A stretch of DNA of 6,107 bases, taken from assembly GCA_017613855.1 (NCBI GenBank), contig JAGACY010000177.1, positions 1 to 6,107 of the forward strand. Direction: 5' to 3'. A model generated the notes under the pieces. That model ran no database searches and was not told the DNA's origin. It saw only the letters and a program-made list of their open reading frames with translations. This stretch comes from Pseudomonadota bacterium (GTDB lineage Bacteria > Myxococcota > Bradymonadia > UBA4248). How positions within the stretch are numbered: position 1 is the stretch's first letter; every line of letters starts with the position of its first letter. This document shows positions 6,065 to 6,107 of the stretch, in pieces. The translations under genes were made by a program, and so were the position numbers.

Positions 6065-6107
6065 TCGGTCGGTTTCGCCTCTCTTTGTATAATTTTTTAT
6101 ATTTTTA
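6065..6107. other. AT-rich 3' flank without a recognisable gene or terminator
   Basis: After the TAA at 6062-6064 the sequence has a short GC segment (CGGTCGGTTTCGCC) and then an AT-rich tail with TATAATTTTTTATA, a weak five-pair AT stem. A T-run is present but no good GC hairpin stands directly before it, so an intrinsic terminator is not supported. The window ends here. Confidence 0.4.

Noticed and set aside
6065..6107. Rho-independent terminator of the plus-strand gene
   Set aside because: A T-rich tail is present, but no stable GC hairpin can be formed directly before it.

Overview
The window holds two long, divergently transcribed genes for secreted, cysteine-rich lipoproteins, separated by a 244-base intergenic region, and the 3' end of a group II intron at its left edge. 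The lipoproteins carry the 'CxPGxxRC...QTC...C..GC..G.C' type of cysteine module that is common in extracellular proteins of Myxococcota and related former Deltaproteobacteria. The larger one ends in a beta-helix domain of a style I associate with surface proteins of gut Firmicutes. I infer a Myxococcota-like, perhaps animal-gut-associated, bacterium. This comes from family knowledge, not from a marker gene, and is only moderately certain.

Layout. Positions 1-138 (+) are the end of a bacterial group II intron. Domain V (61-94) and domain VI with a bulged branch-point A (A132) can both be folded by eye, and they look like class C (IIC). The rest of the intron lies outside the window. Positions 139-192 are the 3' exon and contain a long imperfect hairpin just past the stop of the minus-strand gene. 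Positions 193-2181 (-) encode a 662-aa lipoprotein with about 66 cysteines and three and a half copies of a roughly 115-residue cysteine module that I do not recognise. Positions 2182-2425 hold two back-to-back promoters with extended -10 boxes (TGCTATGAT and TGCTATAAT), three copies of GCAAAACA and two short inverted repeats. Positions 2426-6064 (+) encode a 1212-aa lipoprotein. Its parts are a lipobox signal peptide, five short cysteine repeats (two nearly identical 87-bp DNA units plus degenerate ones), a myxobacterial-type cysteine module, a neutral/alkaline-ceramidase-like metal hydrolase domain, an uncharacterised linker, a CxxC motif and a right-handed beta-helix-like C-terminus. Positions 6065-6107 are AT-rich and contain no gene.

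How they may work together. Both products should be exported by Sec, lipidated and held at the outer membrane or cell surface. The minus-strand protein looks like a disulphide-rich structural or adhesive protein. The plus-strand protein looks like a surface-anchored hydrolase on a disulphide-stabilised stalk with a beta-helix module that may bind something. The shared intergenic region suggests co-regulation, but a shared function is only inferred.
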